Notes: generated from the letters alone by a model not told the origin. A stretch of 41,162 bases of DNA from Candidatus Methanoperedens sp. (GCA_028715885.1 JAQUQX010000015.1:1-41162); one strand, 5' to 3'; numbered from the stretch's first letter, positions 6,842 through 15,116 are shown. Program-made: numbers and translations.

Positions 6842-7501
6842 ATGGAAAAGCCCGGCAACAAATTTAAATGCCATCTGGTAAGCTGGGATGAATCACACCG
6901 GCTTGCAAAAATCTTAGCCAGCAAAATAAAAAGCTCAGGATTCAAAGCAGACCTTGTTATAGGGATAGCGAGAGGCGGGCTTGTGCCGGCGCGTGTTGTG
7001 TGCGATTATCTTCTCCAGAAAGACCTTGCAGCCATAAAAGTTGAACACTGGGGAATAGCTGCAACCCTCGGAAAAGCCAAAATAAAATTCCCTCTCCCCA
7101 TAGACATTTCCGGAAAGAAAATACTGGTTGTGGACGATGTTGCAGATACAGGCGATACCTTTTCCGTGATTAGGGATTACCTAAAGGAAAAGAATCCCTC
7201 TGAAGTTAAAACCGCAGTTCTGCATTACAAGACCTGTTCAACCAGCGTTCCTGATTACTGGGCAGAAATGCAGGAAAAATGGATGTGGATAATATACCCG
7301 TGGGCTGTTTACGAAGATTTGACAGGTTTTGTTAAAAAAGTGCTTGTCAAGCCCATGACGCATGAGAAGATACGAAAATCCCTGAAGAACAACTACGGCA
7401 TAAAAATATCAAGAAAAGACCTTTCGGAAATTCTAAATGATATGCAAGCGGCTGGAGACCTGCGGAAAATGAAAAAAGGTATTTATGTTGAATCGGGTTG
7501 A
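6842..7501 (+). CDS. Phosphoribosyltransferase (purine/Gpt-like) with C-terminal helical extension
   Basis: A 219-residue protein. The PRTase fold is clear: a beta-strand with GIARGGLVPARVVCDYL (residues about 40-56), a flexible segment, and the PRPP-binding loop ILVVDDVADTGDT (about 95-107). A tryptophan-rich hood (KWMWIIYPWAVYED) follows. The last about 50 residues (MTHEKIRKSLKNNYGIKISR...) look like a small winged-helix or helical domain not found in plain Gpt enzymes. Family members transfer phosphoribose to guanine, xanthine or hypoxanthine; the base cannot be decided here. The added C-terminal domain hints at a regulatory or nucleic-acid-binding role. A possible structured leader lies 100 nt upstream. 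Confidence 0.82.
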   Translation: MEKPGNKFKCHLVSWDESHRLAKILASKIKSSGFKADLVIGIARGGLVPARVVCDYLLQKDLAAIKVEHWGIAATLGKAKIKFPLPIDISGKKILVVDDVADTGDTFSVIRDYLKEKNPSEVKTAVLHYKTCSTSVPDYWAEMQEKWMWIIYPWAVYEDLTGFVKKVLVKPMTHEKIRKSLKNNYGIKISRKDLSEILNDMQAAGDLRKMKKGIYVESG

Positions 7502-7541
7502 TATGAAAATCAGGTCGCAGAAATTAACAAAAATTTGAATC

Positions 7542-9209
7542 CTACCTCTCCCACAAGCCCTTTTCCTTAAGCTTTTCAATCACATCTTTCTTTTTTTCAA
7601 ACTCCATCATCCGCAGCTCCCTGCGCTTGATTTTGCCGCTGATGGTTTTGGGAAGCTCCCTGACAAATTCAACAGCTCTCGGATACTTGTATGGAGCGGT
7701 TATCTTCTTGACATGCTGCTGGATATCCATGACAAGTTCCTCGGAAGGCTTGTATTTCTCCTTCAAGACCACAAAAACCTTGACAATCTCCCCTCGCAAA
7801 ATGTCTGGGCTCGGAACCATCGCGCATTCAAGGACTGCCGGATGCGAATTAACCGCGCTCTCTACTTCAAACGGACCAATCCTGTATCCTGAACTTTTAC
7901 AAATATCGTCAGCCCTTGAATCAAACCAGATGTATCCGGCTTCGTCCATCATTGCAATGTCCCCGGTCAGATACCAGTTACCCACGAAGCATTCGGCGGT
8001 TTTTTCCGGTTTGTTGTAATATCCTTTGAACAGCATGGGATGATTCCTGACAACCGCGATTACTCCTTTCTCGCCTGCCTTTACCTGTTCTCCAGTTTCA
8101 GGTTTCACAATCGCTCCCTCGACTCCGGGCGTAAACTTACCCATTGAACCCGGTTTTATCTCCATTCCAGGCAGATTGCACGCCACTACACAGGTTTCGG
8201 TCTGCCCGTAACCTTCCCTGACAGATATGCCAAACTTCTCATTGAAGAACCTTATAATCCCTGGCGTGCAGGGCTCCCCGGCAGTCAGCATGACCTTCAG
8301 CTCTTCCAGGTTGTATCTTTTGCCAGCGTCATCGAGCGTCGCCATAGCCCGCAGTTCCGTGGCTGTCATGCACGCCCTGTTTATTTTCCATTTATCAAGA
8401 AGCTCAAACCATTTCTCCGGGTTAAACCTGCCCATGTAATGGAAGTTTGCTGCGCCGCCGTTTAAAATCGCCCCGAAAGGCGCCCAGTACCATTTAGCCC
8501 ATCCGGGTTCTGTGGTCGCCCAGCACAGCTCGTCAGGCTGTGTATTCCACCAGTAATACCTGTTCAGCCTGTAAAAACAATACATCAATGAATGAGTATG
8601 CACGACTCCTTTTGGCGCGCCCGTAGTCCCCGATGTGTAGGTCAGGACTAAAGGATCGCTTTGCTTAATTTTTTCAAGTTCTAATTTCCTTGAGGCTGAA
8701 TTGATTTCCCGGTGCAGGTTTCTCCATCCATCCCTCTCGCCAAAAAAGAAAAGGCTGCTAATTGAGGTTCTGTCTTTTATCGCGTCCACTTCATCGGCTA
8801 TTGTTGAGTCGCCTGTAATTAAAGCTTTGACCCCGGCATCCGTGCTCCTGTATTCTATATCCCCTCTCCGCAGCATTATCGTTCCGGGAATGACAACGCC
8901 CCCGACTGCCCAGATGCCGATGCTTGCAGTATAAATGTCTATGCCCCTTGGAAGTATTACCAGAACCCTGTCGCCTTTCCGGATGCCGGAATCTCTCAGG
9001 ATATTACCCAGTCTCATGGCGTTATCCCACACTTCCCAGTATGCCGCTTTTTCAACCAGCCCGTCCGGATGTTCGGTGATTGCCATCAGCTTTGTCCTGT
9101 CTTTTGCCCATTTTCCTATAGTATCGACGAAATTGTAATCCTGAGGGACATCCCACCTAAATTTTTTTCTCTCCTCTTCGTAATCGAATGCAGACGTTTC
9201 TATTCCCAT
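7542..9209 (-). CDS. Acyl-CoA/acetyl-CoA synthetase family ligase (AMP-forming)
   Basis: A 555-residue ANL-superfamily enzyme. Motifs in order: the P-loop LTYTSGTTGAPKGVVHTHS (about residue 190), the adenylate motif EGYGQTET (about 335), YLTGDIAMMDEAGY (about 415), the hinge SGYRIGPFEVE, and the C-terminal catalytic lysine in PKTISGKIKRREL. It activates a carboxylic acid to acyl-AMP and then acyl-CoA. Overall form is nearest to medium-chain acyl-CoA synthetases of the acetate-CoA ligase group; the substrate is uncertain. An SD (GAGGT) precedes the ATG. It is monocistronic here, with a TATA-like CTTTAATTA about 80 nt upstream. Confidence 0.9.
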   Translation of the reverse strand: MGIETSAFDYEEERKKFRWDVPQDYNFVDTIGKWAKDRTKLMAITEHPDGLVEKAAYWEVWDNAMRLGNILRDSGIRKGDRVLVILPRGIDIYTASIGIWAVGGVVIPGTIMLRRGDIEYRSTDAGVKALITGDSTIADEVDAIKDRTSISSLFFFGERDGWRNLHREINSASRKLELEKIKQSDPLVLTYTSGTTGAPKGVVHTHSLMYCFYRLNRYYWWNTQPDELCWATTEPGWAKWYWAPFGAILNGGAANFHYMGRFNPEKWFELLDKWKINRACMTATELRAMATLDDAGKRYNLEELKVMLTAGEPCTPGIIRFFNEKFGISVREGYGQTETCVVACNLPGMEIKPGSMGKFTPGVEGAIVKPETGEQVKAGEKGVIAVVRNHPMLFKGYYNKPEKTAECFVGNWYLTGDIAMMDEAGYIWFDSRADDICKSSGYRIGPFEVESAVNSHPAVLECAMVPSPDILRGEIVKVFVVLKEKYKPSEELVMDIQQHVKKITAPYKYPRAVEFVRELPKTISGKIKRRELRMMEFEKKKDVIEKLKEKGLWER

Positions 9210-9358
9210 TTAATTACCTCATCATCCGAAGTCCTGCTGCAGGCAGCGTATCAACCCCGTTTTCCAGTATTATCAACGCTGTCAGGGTAATTAAAGTTTT
9301 ATGGTAGAATTCTATTGGGCACGATAGGCATCTTTATTCTTTTCTTGTCCGGGTTCTG

Positions 9359-9508
9359 TCAACTAGATTTTTTGACCTGGTATTTCTTCAGTACTGCATT
9401 TAATTCGTATCTCGGCAAATCTTCTACGAGTTCAGCCAGCGTATCCGCTGTGAGATGCTGCACATCGTACTTAGTGCCTTCGATTACGATATGTGATACT
9501 TTCGCCAT
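9359..9508 (-). CDS. Small protein, 49 residues, unknown function
   Basis: Read on the minus strand, the frame begins MAKVSHIVIEGTKYDV, passes through TADTLAELVEDLPRYEL and ends KKYQVKKSS before TGA. A strong AGGAGGG precedes the ATG, though at short spacing. The sequence mixes an initial beta-strand pair with two amphipathic helices and a basic tail, consistent with a small folded or nucleic-acid-binding protein. Amino-acid composition is normal for a real gene, and the region would otherwise be a 340-nt gap. I do not recognise a family. It lies between the EEP-family gene and the acyl-CoA synthetase gene, all on the same strand. Confidence 0.6.
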   Translation of the reverse strand: MAKVSHIVIEGTKYDVQHLTADTLAELVEDLPRYELNAVLKKYQVKKSS

Positions 9509-9549
9509 AACCCTCCTGTGTATTTTCCTTTTAACGCATTACATTCCAT

Positions 9550-10479
9550 TTATGTGTTGATTTCGATGAACACTGCACAGTGGTCTGATGCCTCCGTGCC
9601 CTTTTGACCAACTCCAGGGAACCTGGGGCCATTATATGCCTTGGCATAATTGGCAAGACCCCGCCGCTCGATTTTCGGAAGAACCTTTGGATTTTTCTTT
9701 GATAACGCCCTAGATAGAAGAATATAGTCAAACTGGTTTATCTCATGTTTAGCCTCCCAGTAATGTGTCCACTGCTCATTCTTTGGCAGGCGCGCTACAA
9801 CATTCTCTACCATTGAACCATCAAGAATCGGCTTAAGGCATCTGGCATCGGGCGTGTCGTTAAAATCTCCAAGTACAGCAAAATTTGCATTTTTTACATT
9901 GCTTCCAAAGCGTTCATGTATAATCTCGGCAATTCTGGTTGCCTGTCGCTCACGTTTCTCCGCTGTTTCCGCTTCTCCGCCGAGCCTGGATTTCAGGTGA
10001 TTGACAAACAATGTCAAACTCTTATTTCCTTTTTTATCAAGGAGGATATCTGCTTCGAGGCAGTCGCGGGAGAAAATCGCACCTTTCCCGTCCTTATCGA
10101 ACTGGTGTGTCTGCACTCCTCCGATTTCAAGCTTGCTGAGAATCCCGACATCAATCTGCCGGGGATCATTGGCATCAATCAGCATGGCATATGGATACTT
10201 CCTATTCAGGTAATTGCTGTTGAACTGCTTCAATGTCTCAATGTTCTCCACTTCCTGGAGGCAGATTATATCCGGGTTGTTCTCAAGGATTACCCGTGCA
10301 GTGTTCTTTCTCTGCCCCTCGTCAAGTATCTCGAATCCCATCATGTTTATATGCCCGCCCTCCTTGATGAATTTGTTTGGATCGACCTTCTTTTTTCCCA
10401 TGCTTCCTCTTTCACTCGCTAGGAACTTGTAGCGAAGGAACAGGTTCTCTGCATTAAACGTGCCTATTTTGATACCCAT
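9550..10479 (-). CDS. Endonuclease/exonuclease/phosphatase (EEP) family protein
   Basis: A 309-residue EEP-fold enzyme. The metal ligands and catalytic residues are visible: IGTFNAENLF at the N-terminus, IICLQEVEN (Glu, about residue 76), LFVNHLKSR, VLGDFNDTPD (about 200) and the terminal TEASDHCAVFIEIN. The family includes metal-dependent nucleases and phosphodiesterases acting on DNA, RNA or phospholipids. No signal peptide is seen, so it is probably cytoplasmic and may act on nucleic acid. SD GGTGG lies 8 nt before the ATG and a TATA-like AAATATATAC at about 10518-10527. Confidence 0.85.
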   Translation of the reverse strand: MGIKIGTFNAENLFLRYKFLASERGSMGKKKVDPNKFIKEGGHINMMGFEILDEGQRKNTARVILENNPDIICLQEVENIETLKQFNSNYLNRKYPYAMLIDANDPRQIDVGILSKLEIGGVQTHQFDKDGKGAIFSRDCLEADILLDKKGNKSLTLFVNHLKSRLGGEAETAEKRERQATRIAEIIHERFGSNVKNANFAVLGDFNDTPDARCLKPILDGSMVENVVARLPKNEQWTHYWEAKHEINQFDYILLSRALSKKNPKVLPKIERRGLANYAKAYNGPRFPGVGQKGTEASDHCAVFIEINT

Positions 10480-10610
10480 ATTTCATACCACCTTTAATTA
10501 ATAAGACCTATTGCTCGTATATATTTGTCCAGCCTTAATTCCAATACACCCCGGCCTCAGGGCAGAGGTGCATGGAATCAGTTCGACCCGCTTATTTAAG
10601 AGATCCTGTT

Positions 10611-11117
10611 TTACTTTCTTTTCAGAATCTTTTCAAATTCATCGAGAATTTTCTTATGCGGTACATCTGATACTTCACGTTTCAGATCTAACTCTTTTTC
10701 CGAGAACCGTTCGATTTTTTCTTCGGGGACTGTCTTGGCTATTTTCTCAAGAAGGTCTACCATTTCCTTAATTTTCACTTCAGGTATTTTTGCCTCTCTG
10801 GCATGGTTTACAAGGCTTGTAAGTCGCCTAATCGGAGCACCGGCATATTCCCTGATCAGATTAGCACAGGCTGTATCTCCGCAACCAACAATAATCACAG
10901 TTTCCTTGGCTGTACCGCAACAACCCGGTTTCCAGCTTGCATCTACCACATAGCATCCGGGTGGCACTTCTATCTCTGCATGCCCTTTTTTAAGGGGAGC
11001 CTGGTAGATCTGGGGATTCTTGGTGCAACATGGTCGAGCCCATGCATATCCATCCATTTCTGAAACTGTGCAATCATTTGGTTCTCTTATCCAAACATTA
11101 ATTTTTGCTGTTCCCAT
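10611..11117 (-). CDS. Cysteine-rich protein of unknown function
   Basis: A 168-residue protein I do not recognise. The N-terminal half (residues 1-90) appears to be beta-rich and contains eight cysteines, including two CC pairs (ARPCCTKN and KPGCCGTAK) and a pair in VGCGDTACANL. The second half is helical and charged (KIPEVKIKEMVDLLEKIAK onward), possibly a coiled coil. No signal peptide or membrane segment is visible. The cysteines could bind a metal or an Fe-S cluster, or take part in thiol chemistry. The start is well supported by a GGAGGT site 6 nt before the ATG. Upstream lie tandem imperfect repeats and palindromes. Confidence 0.7.
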   Translation of the reverse strand: MGTAKINVWIREPNDCTVSEMDGYAWARPCCTKNPQIYQAPLKKGHAEIEVPPGCYVVDASWKPGCCGTAKETVIIVGCGDTACANLIREYAGAPIRRLTSLVNHAREAKIPEVKIKEMVDLLEKIAKTVPEEKIERFSEKELDLKREVSDVPHKKILDEFEKILKRK

Positions 11118-11299
11118 TTTGTTACCTCCATTTGTAAGGATACTTCCTTTCAGACAAGTCTAGTTTGCTTTTAGACAAATCCGGTTTTGACCATGCATTC
11201 ATATTATTTATTACTACCCATGTATAATATTAAATAAATCATATAATGTTATAACACTAAACTAAAATGACACTATAGTGACTATTTAAATAGAATCAA
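11118..11299. promoter_or_regulatory. AT-rich promoter region with short repeats and palindromes
   Basis: It holds an imperfect 21-bp direct repeat (TTTCAGACAAGTCTAG... at 11150 and TTTTAGACAAATCCGG... at 11171). It also has a perfect palindrome CACTATAGTG (11271-11280) followed by TATTTAAATA. It is the upstream region of the cysteine-rich gene and the downstream flank of the tRNA. The repeats may be operator sites for that gene. Confidence 0.35.
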
Positions 11300-11406
11300 T
11301 GCCCAGGACGGGATCCGAACCCGTGACCTCCAGATTTCTCAGGAGGCATGCGCCTCATCAAAATACCCTATGAGTCTGGCGCCCTAACCGACTAGGCCAC
11401 CTGGGC
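11300..11406 (-). tRNA. tRNA-Met (CAT), elongator type, with 33-nt intron
   Basis: The acceptor stem GCCCAGG/CCTGGGC is perfect with discriminator A. The T arm is ACGGG-TTCGGAT-CCCGT and the anticodon stem CCAGA/TCTGG. After removing an intron at 11336-11368, the loop reads CTCATAA with anticodon CAT at 11370-11372, and the mature tRNA has 74 nt. The intron-exon junction shows a CTCA/TGAG central helix flanked by three-base bulges TAG and AAA, the archaeal bulge-helix-bulge pattern. The intron contains its own GAGGC-GCAT-GCCTC hairpin. The intron at position 37/38 favours elongator Met; Ile2 (CAT) is the alternative. A TATA-like TTTTAATA lies about 30 nt upstream. Confidence 0.92.
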
Positions 11407-11488
11407 ACAACCCTCCCTACATGCAAAGATGGTATTAAAACATATCGTCTTTCGATTGTGAAATCATGGACGGCAGATAAACACGGAT

Positions 11489-12769
11489 TTATAGCGGCGT
11501 ATCTGCGGTTTCAACAACAGCGCCTGTCTTTTTAAGCTCCTCGAAAAACCCGGGATACGAAATGCTCACAGATTCAACCGTATCAATCGTGGTTTCGCCC
11601 GCCACCATACCCGCAACCGCAAGCGCCATCACAATCCTGTGGTCGTCCCAGCCGTGCACCTTTGCGCCTTTTATCGTCCCGCTTTTGATAACCAGCCTGT
11701 CCTTCTCCTCTGTGATATCCACGCCCATTTTTTGAAGTTCAACAGTCATCGCATGTAACCTGTCTGTCTCTTTATACCTTACATGCTCGGCGTTCTCGAT
11801 CAACATTGTTCCTTCAGCGGCAGCTCCAAGCACTGCAAGCGTAGGCACAAGGTCGGGTGTTTTCCCAACATCAACAGTAATGCCTTTTAGCCTGCTCTTG
11901 CTCACCTTGATTTCCCCTTTTTTCTGGTTCCATGAGATTTGAGCGCCCATTTTTCCGAGTATATCAACGAGGGCAGAGTCACCCTGCTCTGAAGGGAACA
12001 TGTTTTTGATAGTTACCTCGCCGCAAAGCGCTCCCGCAGCCATCATATACGAAGCTGATGAGAAATCCCCGGGAACGTTGTAAGACTTCATGTCATATTC
12101 CTGTTCAGGCGGGATGGTGAAAGAATTTGGCGTATCTGCGATAATTTTGGCGCCTGCATCTTTCAGCATGTCGATTGTAATATTTACATAGGGTCGGGAT
12201 TTCAATTCCCCTTTTATCATTATGTCAGTCCTGTTCTTCGCAAACGGACATGCAATCAGCAGGGCGGAAATGAACTGGGAACTTATGGAGCCGTCGATAT
12301 ACACGCGCCCACCTCTCATTTTCCCCCTCACCACAAGCGGCGCCATGCCGTTGTTGCGCGTGGAGAATGCTTCGGCGCCGAGGTCGTTAAGCGCATTCAG
12401 GAGCGGTGTGTTTGGTCGCGTTCGTATGCTGGCATCGCCTGTAAGAACGGTGGCGCCGTCAGCCAGCGATGCCACGGCTGTCATTATGCGAAGCGTGGTG
12501 CCGGAGTTTGCAATGTCGATTACGTTGTCGGGGATTTTTGGTTTCCCGTCAAATCCTTTGATTAGGAGTGAGTCTTTCTTTGTTTCCACCACGGCGCCGA
12601 AGGCTTCCGAGGCTCTAATTGTGGCTTTTGTGTCTTCCGATATAAGCGGGTTATTGACGGTTGCTTTTTTGGAGAGGGCGGCTATTGCGACAGCCCTATG
12701 CGTGTAGCTTTTTGAGGGCGGGGCGTTTACAACGCCTTTTATATCGGATTTCTGGAGCGTGAGTTTCAT
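11489..12769 (-). CDS. aroA: 3-phosphoshikimate 1-carboxyvinyltransferase (EPSP synthase)
   Basis: A 426-residue EPSP synthase, usual length. Hallmarks are PPSKSYTHRAVAIAALS at the N-terminus, NSGTTLRIMTAVASLADG (about residue 87), and TRPNTPLLNALNDLGA. Further on come ISSQFISALLIACPFA, GDFSSASYMMAAGAL and the terminal DHRIVMALAVAGMVA. It joins shikimate-3-phosphate and PEP in aromatic amino-acid synthesis. It stands alone: no other aro genes are adjacent, and the next gene upstream is on the opposite strand. Confidence 0.97.
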   Translation of the reverse strand: MKLTLQKSDIKGVVNAPPSKSYTHRAVAIAALSKKATVNNPLISEDTKATIRASEAFGAVVETKKDSLLIKGFDGKPKIPDNVIDIANSGTTLRIMTAVASLADGATVLTGDASIRTRPNTPLLNALNDLGAEAFSTRNNGMAPLVVRGKMRGGRVYIDGSISSQFISALLIACPFAKNRTDIMIKGELKSRPYVNITIDMLKDAGAKIIADTPNSFTIPPEQEYDMKSYNVPGDFSSASYMMAAGALCGEVTIKNMFPSEQGDSALVDILGKMGAQISWNQKKGEIKVSKSRLKGITVDVGKTPDLVPTLAVLGAAAEGTMLIENAEHVRYKETDRLHAMTVELQKMGVDITEEKDRLVIKSGTIKGAKVHGWDDHRIVMALAVAGMVAGETTIDTVESVSISYPGFFEELKKTGAVVETADTPL

Positions 12770-12944
12770 TGTGTCGAATTTGCTAATTGATGATGAAACT
12801 ATTTATAATTGCGCTGTGGGAGCATGGGGTGTTTTGAAATCGGTAGCTATGAACCTGATAAAAGTTATGGGATAAAATGGTTTTAACTAACATGAGGTAT
12901 AAGATGCAGGGCAAAAGTCACGGATTCCGCTTTGAATAAATGGG

Positions 12945-12960
12945 GCATCTGTGCAGATGC
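12945..12960. other. Perfect hairpin GCATCTG-TG-CAGATGC in the aroA/13027 spacer
   Basis: The 257-nt spacer 12770-13026 holds no gene I can support. Its clearest element is this 7-bp perfect stem, followed by GAAAG. It could be part of the leader of the 13027 gene or an operator. No poly-T tract follows. Confidence 0.35.
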
Positions 12961-13026
12961 GAAAGAGAAGAGCTTTAGCGTAAGTAAAAAGAACATCTTT
13001 AATTATCTGACGACTGGATAAGTAAT

Positions 13027-13824
13027 ATGAATCAAGAATTTTCTGAGAAATGCATCGATATAATAAAAAAGCACATTCCAGACGGTTGTGTAGTTCAGTC
13101 GGAGCGCGATTTAGTCAGAAGAAAGGACGGTAGTGATTACACTGATGTCGATTTCTATTATTATAAGGACTTTATATCTCCAGACATCGCCTCAAGGGTT
13201 ATTTTCGTATTCGAGTTTGTAAGATTGTCTAAAGACTGGGTAGAACTCAAACCCGATAAACTGGTAAGAGGAACACCGAGTGCGATATTAGCGGATTATG
13301 AGAACGGGCAACTGAGATTTAATTCAAATAATAACGAAAACATGCCTTTTGATAATGAATCTTCTTATACGGAGTGTAAATTCTATAAGAAGAATTTCAA
13401 AACAAAGGAATTTGAGCTGGATGGGGATTATGTCAACGAAGACATCCGAAAAGTAGTTGCAAGCTCTTTGAAATTATTAACTGATACTATAAGTGAGATT
13501 AATTGTCCAAGCATTTCATTGACGGTTATCCCGATCGTTGTTACAGAACAAAAAATAAAGGCAGAGCTTCCCGCGTTCAATTACACTCTTGGTGATGATG
13601 TAAAAGATTTACCTTTTTTAGATGGGGTCTCCCGCAAGGATCTTGAGCCTGTTACCGTTCATATTTTAAATGTTTCTGAATTAGCTATTACGTTACCCGC
13701 CCTAAATATGATTTTTAAAAGTACAGAAATGTGGCATTATGCAGGTACGGACGTAATGAGAATGTTGTTAGACCCTCTTGTTAAAGAAATGAAACAAAAT
13801 GATAAGAATTATAGAGACATATAA
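13027..13824 (+). CDS. Protein of unknown function, 265 residues
   Basis: I do not recognise this protein. It is soluble, acidic, with many Asp/Asn/Tyr residues (for example KDGSDYTDVDFYYYKDF near residue 35), and has no signal or membrane segment. The layout of alternating strands with a late ITLPALNMIFKSTEMWHY block recalls the loosely defined TIGR04255-type proteins of accessory regions, but this is only an impression. Base composition is more AT-rich than aroA upstream and hemL downstream, and it sits beside a DUF3800 gene. This suggests an acquired accessory patch, perhaps defence-related. Confidence 0.6.
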   Translation: MNQEFSEKCIDIIKKHIPDGCVVQSERDLVRRKDGSDYTDVDFYYYKDFISPDIASRVIFVFEFVRLSKDWVELKPDKLVRGTPSAILADYENGQLRFNSNNNENMPFDNESSYTECKFYKKNFKTKEFELDGDYVNEDIRKVVASSLKLLTDTISEINCPSISLTVIPIVVTEQKIKAELPAFNYTLGDDVKDLPFLDGVSRKDLEPVTVHILNVSELAITLPALNMIFKSTEMWHYAGTDVMRMLLDPLVKEMKQNDKNYRDI

Positions 13825-13935
13825 TATCGGCGCAGATGCTCAAGGGTTCTTTTATAGGACGGTTTTATCTAGAACTACTGTGAATATATCCATATTTTAG
13901 CTCATAAACTACCTCATAAATCAATAGCTTGCGGC

Positions 13936-13944
13936 TTTATATAT
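13936..13944 (+). promoter_or_regulatory. TATA box of the DUF3800 gene
   Basis: TTTATATAT is centred about 30 nt upstream of ATG 13970. It overlaps a more upstream in-frame ATG at 13943, which therefore cannot be in the mRNA. It predicts a start near 13965 and an almost leaderless transcript. Confidence 0.5.
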
Positions 13945-13969
13945 GATAGTCGCATATTCCGTGGCAGTC

Positions 13970-14575
13970 ATGAACTCAATCCACATTTACCTTGATGAAA
14001 GCGGTGATCTTGGTTTTAATCCAACTTCATCAAGAAATATTGTAATTGCCCTGCTCATCACAAAAATGCCTCTGCATATCGGAAGATGCATTAAAAAGAT
14101 CAGGCAGAGAAAGCTAAAAAAGAAACTCAGGGAACTGCCGGAAATCAAGTTTAACAAATCCGATGACCATATCAGAGAGCTAACCCTTACCTGCATAGCC
14201 AAAGAACCAATCGAGATCGCTTATATCGTTCTTGATAAGAAGCAGGTGAACCCTGTCAGGCACAACCATAAACAAGAGATTTACAACTTTATTACAGGTT
14301 ATCTAATGCACTGCCTACCATTTGATAATGCAACTCATTCAAAATTGATAGTAGATAAGAGAATCGCAAAAAAGGTTCTCAGAGCCGACTTTGACCAATA
14401 TGTTAAACAAAAGGCAGCCTTCAAAGTGGATATAACCCATGAGAACTCAATGTATAATCAATGCCTGCAAGCTACTGATTTTGTCGCTGGCGCAATCTTT
14501 CAGAAATATGAATTTGAAGACAGCAGGTTTTACGACATAATCAAGGATCGAATAAAGGTCTCTAAGCAGTTATGA
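13970..14575 (+). CDS. DUF3800 domain protein
   Basis: About 201 residues. The N-terminal SIHIYLDESGDLGF carries the acidic D-E-S-G-D signature of DUF3800. A mid-protein D (LIVDKRIAKKVLRADF) and a C-terminal NQCLQATDFVAGAIFQKY complete the RNase H-like acidic pattern. The family is predicted to be a nuclease and is often found in mobile or defence-related regions, but the substrate is unknown. I moved the start from 13943 to 13970 because a TATA box overlaps the upstream ATG. It follows an orphan gene on the same strand after a 145-nt spacer. Confidence 0.78.
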   Translation: MNSIHIYLDESGDLGFNPTSSRNIVIALLITKMPLHIGRCIKKIRQRKLKKKLRELPEIKFNKSDDHIRELTLTCIAKEPIEIAYIVLDKKQVNPVRHNHKQEIYNFITGYLMHCLPFDNATHSKLIVDKRIAKKVLRADFDQYVKQKAAFKVDITHENSMYNQCLQATDFVAGAIFQKYEFEDSRFYDIIKDRIKVSKQL

Positions 14576-14589
14576 TAAAAAATGAGAAG

Positions 14590-14660
14590 AAGCGAACCCT
14601 GTGTACTTGGAATCCATGCACCTCAAGGTGCATAACTATTTCCACAGGACTTACTCGCTT
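14590..14660. other. Stem-rich element in a convergent spacer
   Basis: Three nested perfect stems: AAGCGA (14590-14595)/TCGCTT (14655-14660), CCTGTG (14598-14603)/CACAGG (14643-14648), and ATGCACCT/AGGTGCAT (14616-14623/14626-14633). It lies between the 3' ends of the DUF3800 gene and the minus-strand gene at 14781. It may be a bidirectional terminator, a small RNA, or a short palindromic mobile repeat. The rest of the 205-nt spacer shows nothing else I can name. Confidence 0.45.
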
Positions 14661-14780
14661 AGTTAGTAAGTTAGTTGTCTCTTAATTTATAGTTTACGCA
14701 TCTTGGCTTGCCTTTAGTGGATTTGATGGGCTGCGCTCCTCAAAGATAAAATAAAGCCACTTACCAAATTTCAGCAATAC

Positions 14781-15116
14781 TTACAGCCCCATTTTCCCCA
14801 TACCCATGCCTGCCTTAACCCCGCCCGCATCCTTCGCCATATAGTATTTCACAGAATCATTCTTTACAGTAATCTCCACAATCTTATCCTTGTTTTTCAG
14901 CTCACAGATTGCGCTTGAAAAAGCAACCGAGGAAAGAAACGTCTCAATAATATCCTCCCTGGGTTTTATCTCGAAGGCTTTGATTATATCAGTCAAAGAA
15001 TATGCTGGAGTATCCGTATTCTTTGCCTTCTCCAAAAACTCTAATATCTTCTGTTCCAGAGACCCTTTATCCAATGCTTTTACTCCCTTTTTGATTTCAT
15101 CTTTTGAAAGGGGCAT
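14781..15116 (-). CDS. Small helical protein of unknown function
   Basis: About 111 residues from MPLSKDEIKKG. The frame is open further upstream (to a TTG at 15182, with ATGs at 15161 and 15128). I chose 15116 because a TATA-like TTATAAAG at about 15135-15142 would start transcription right at this ATG. The body resembles a small winged-helix protein: helices SLEQKILEFLEKA and SLTDIIKAF, then a possible wing KDKIVEITVKNDSVKYYMAK. The C-terminus is glycine/methionine-rich (AGMGMGKMGL). The function is unknown; a DNA-binding role is possible. Confidence 0.6.
   Translation of the reverse strand: MPLSKDEIKKGVKALDKGSLEQKILEFLEKAKNTDTPAYSLTDIIKAFEIKPREDIIETFLSSVAFSSAICELKNKDKIVEITVKNDSVKYYMAKDAGGVKAGMGMGKMGL

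Noticed and set aside
9315-9560. 81-codon plus-strand frame in the spacer
   Set aside because: The minus-strand 49-codon frame at the same place has a good ribosome binding site and more protein-like composition; the plus frame is a hydrophobic shadow.
11300-11406. tRNA-Leu or tRNA-Ser with a long variable arm
   Set aside because: The extra sequence lies in the anticodon loop, not the variable loop, and fits a bulge-helix-bulge intron; the variable loop is 5 nt.
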